A program made the position numbers and the translations under genes. A DNA stretch of 64,000 nt. Origin: Mantis religiosa (lineage: Eukaryota > Arthropoda > Insecta > Mantodea > Mantidae). Shown piece by piece: positions 61,756 to 64,000 of this stretch. The number at the start of each line of letters is the position of its first letter. Positions within the stretch are counted from its first letter, which is position 1. Location: the NCBI GenBank assembly GCA_030765055.1, contig CM060952.1, positions 169,270,807 to 169,334,806 of the forward strand. Direction: 5' to 3'. A model generated the notes under the pieces. It was not told where the DNA came from and did no database searches. It worked only from the letters and a program-made list of their open reading frames with translations.

Positions 61756-62975
61756 GAAAATTATTATTTTATGTTCATAACTTCCTTTTTCGCAAATTTT
61801 GTATCTTAAGTACATCGGTGCTATGCCGTTTAATACAACTATTGTAATTCTTCTTTACCTTCACATGTGTTCTTTGTGAACTTATTTATGCCTCTAGATC
61901 TTTGTAATCTGTAATGAAAAACGTGTTTTTTTAAGACGTGTTATTGGTAACTGTAGTGCCGTGTTAAGATAGGTGCGGCACAGAGAAGCAACAGATGTGC
62001 TATAACTAGCAACCAATGTGCCGGTTCAGTGAAGCATTGATCGCTATTATGAACGGACAGGTTGTATTGCACCCCTACGTTGTTGTGCTGAATGATTTAC
62101 AGACGCGCGTCACTTCCACCCCACCTGACATTGCCCTGCACGGATTTTGATGAACGGCGTTGCGTAGCTTCAGCTTGATTGCTGTGTTTACTTTTTCATA
62201 ATATTGCTCCATACTCAGAATTTGGAGAATGGTAATGCACGGCGTGGTGCTAAAGCAAAAACTTGACAAAATAGTGATGGGCATAATTTCTGGAGTCAGC
62301 CGAGCACGGAGAAATCGCTAAATCGCTGTTTATAACATCAAGTTTCATGAAATCTCAGCTACAGAAAAGCGATTGGAAGTTTTAAAGTCGTAATATACTG
62401 CTTATCCACAAGCACATTTAAAAGGATTCAGCGCACATCTTTTCACAAATAAGTATAGGTTTCCTTGAGTAATCTGCAACACCTGAATCAAATTTTGTAC
62501 CCGTTTGAGACATTTACATTGTTAGAGATTACCTTCCTTATGTAGGCATTTTGAGAAAGCACGCCACATTCCTAAAATATAGTGACTTCTACTCCTTTAT
62601 GGTTGGTGATACTTAAACAGAAACTGTCCAATCAATTATTTTGCATCTGGAAATATTGCTACCAGTCAGAATGGTCACTATATGGTCACAACTCGAAAAA
62701 TAATCGGTTTTGAATACAATCGATATGTTCATTTGTCATTTAGAAGATGAAAACATGCTTTCAGGACTTCCACAAGTCCTGAAGTGCAATGGTACTTGCC
62801 GACAATTCTACGAATGGTTTTGGGTTTGGCCTGAAACGTATCAATTTGTATGACCTTTTTACATTAGTAACTTCTATGATAGTAATTCTTAAGACTTAAA
62901 TTATTACTCCCATTCGTGCTTTTGTTGTGTACTCTGTGGGCATGTAAGAGTTTAACAGTATTGTGCCTTAAAAGA
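61756..62975. other. Gene-free stretch
   Basis: Nothing recognised. Confidence 0.5.
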
Positions 62976-62983
62976 CCTATATA
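62976..62983. repeat. Target-site duplication of the hAT miniature element, left
   Basis: CCTATATA, identical to 63363-63370. Eight bases is the hAT hallmark. Confidence 0.9.
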
Positions 62984-63362
62984 CAGAGCCGCAGTGGAGG
63001 AGGAACGCGGATGTACGCCGTCCCTCCACTATTTTTCGGAAGGGGAGGCAGTCCCCTTACTAATAATATTATTTATACATTTTTAATTCATTACCTTTCT
63101 TAATTTAATATTCGAAATATTGCAAAGATACTATATAAAGTTAGTTACGTTCAAATAAAGTTTATGACTATTAACGGACCTCCAGTACATATGTGGAACT
63201 CAGAAGATTACATAAAAGAATGGATAAAAAGTCGTACGCATGCTGAGGACAACCATAGCAGGAAGGCGAATCTACAAGTGCAGAATTCTGATCGGTTCTC
63301 CAGCATCTGGAAAAATGTTAGGTATGCATCACCCCTACTTTTTTGTTAGGAATACGGCCCTG
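62984..63362 (+). mobile_element. hAT-type non-autonomous element (379 bp) with transposase remnant
   Basis: Left end CAGAGCCGCAGT and reverse-complemented right end CAGGGCCGTATT match at 9 of 12 positions in the CAGRGCCG form typical of hAT ends, bounded by the 8-bp duplication CCTATATA. A 61-codon plus frame inside (63164-63349) reads PPVHMWNSEDYIKEWIKSR and DRFSSIWKNVRYASPLLF. It looks like a piece of the N-terminal zinc-finger region of ZMYM1-type hAT proteins, though this match is from memory of the pattern. It was probably formed by internal deletion of a full element. Confidence 0.85.
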
Positions 63363-63370
63363 CCTATATA
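63363..63370. repeat. Target-site duplication of the hAT miniature element, right
   Basis: CCTATATA, identical to 62976-62983. Confidence 0.9.
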
Positions 63371-64000
63371 TAGTATTTTGACGTATCTAATATCATTTTG
63401 ACCAGCTGTCATAGGAAGAATACTTTCAGATCATCCAATATATACTACAGCTCAGTATGACTTAACAATACACCTACGAACGATCAAAAAGTGGCACTAC
63501 GTTGCGAGATACACTTGGATGCACAGGGTAGTTGTGTTTGTTCATGTTCAACGCTTTGTTGTTGCAATACAATTGGCAATGTTTGCAAGCAATTCCTATC
63601 ATTTCCTTCCATGTGAAATAAGGCTTGCTCATAATTGTGCATCTGCTGCAAGGAGCAGTCTAACATTGTCAAGTATATTGCCATATTTGCGCAGTAGTAT
63701 GATATTGTCAACGCTTGATATTGTCGCGGCATATTCGCCCGGTCGGCTACCTCAGTTAATGGCAGGACAAAGCAGTAGCAATTGTGTGGCGTTTTCGCTT
63801 CCAGAGGATTCCTTTCAGACCGTTCGACAATATGCTTACAGAATGATCGCCTATTTCGGGCTCTATAAGGACCTGGTTAGTGCTCCGTCGTCGTCTAGGA
63901 GAAACATTCACTATTTGGTTGAGCTGAGAGTGAGTTAGTCGTTCAGTGGGCATTGCCAATTGCAGTTCAGTTGCGAGCTGTGACTCGGCAGTTTAGGAAT
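63371..64000. other. Unresolved less AT-rich stretch with overlapping open frames at the right edge
   Basis: A 139-codon plus frame (63519-63938) overlaps minus-strand frames of 82 (63484-63732) and 67 codons (63756-63959). Base composition is more balanced than the surroundings, suggesting an element or exon continuing past the window. I do not recognise any of the peptides. The minus-strand SPRRRRSTNQVLIEPEIGDH segment is the most protein-like. Confidence 0.3.

Overview
This window is animal nuclear DNA, most likely from a large-genome insect. The evidence is AT-rich sequence, GT-AG introns, a canonical tRNA-Lys(CUU), several tRNA-derived SINE families, decayed LINEs, DNA transposons with target-site duplications (TSDs), and very long AAT/TTA arrays. 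The LINE reverse-transcriptase wording and SINE style resemble what I know from cockroaches (Blattodea), but that placement is an inference. No bacterial, organellar or CRISPR features are present.

Host genes are sparse. (1) A calmodulin-like EF-hand gene lies on the minus strand with three exons at 12486-12341, 10322-10032 and 5013-4879. They join in phase to a 187-residue protein with an acidic N-terminal extension, four EF-hand positions (the third degenerate) and an AATAAA signal about 90 bases after the stop. (2) One 202-base exon on the plus strand (26488-26689) encodes the start of the SEC14-like domain of a Trio/Kalirin-type RhoGEF. Its partner exons lie outside or were not recognised, so much of the window is probably intron. 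(3) An intact tRNA-Lys(CUU) gene lies at 61431-61503.

The rest is mobile DNA and its decay products. From left to right: a Jockey-type reverse transcriptase running off the left edge (1-764), next to an LTR-like repeat with a TATA/initiator promoter; a 445-bp AAT array; a head-to-head SINE palindrome (4161-4378); a decayed LINE inside the calmodulin-like intron (7640-8985); a Penelope-like GIY-YIG endonuclease fragment (15345-15960); a GC-rich repeat pair in inverted orientation (17.2 and 20.8 kb); a SINE with a perfect 12-bp TSD (27222-27467); a SINE inserted into an LTR-like repeat with its own 12-bp TSD (31742-31978); a deleted LINE whose 3' end runs into a 420-bp AAT array (33.5-34.56 kb); a complete but broken P-like element with a THAP domain (40289-44430); a fold-back MITE (47150-47379) and a 619-bp TTA array; a second LTR-like copy (50953-51560); a MITE with arms of about 75 bp (52839-53115); a deleted PIF/Harbinger element keeping traces of both of its proteins (53989-54961); SINE clusters at 56.0-57.1 kb; and a 379-bp hAT miniature element with an exact 8-bp TSD (62984-63362).

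No operon-like cooperation is visible. The layout is two host genes with long introns that have filled with independent insertions of different ages. The best new leads are the acidic-tailed calmodulin-like protein, the P-like and hAT elements with verifiable ends, and the link between LINE tails and giant trinucleotide arrays.
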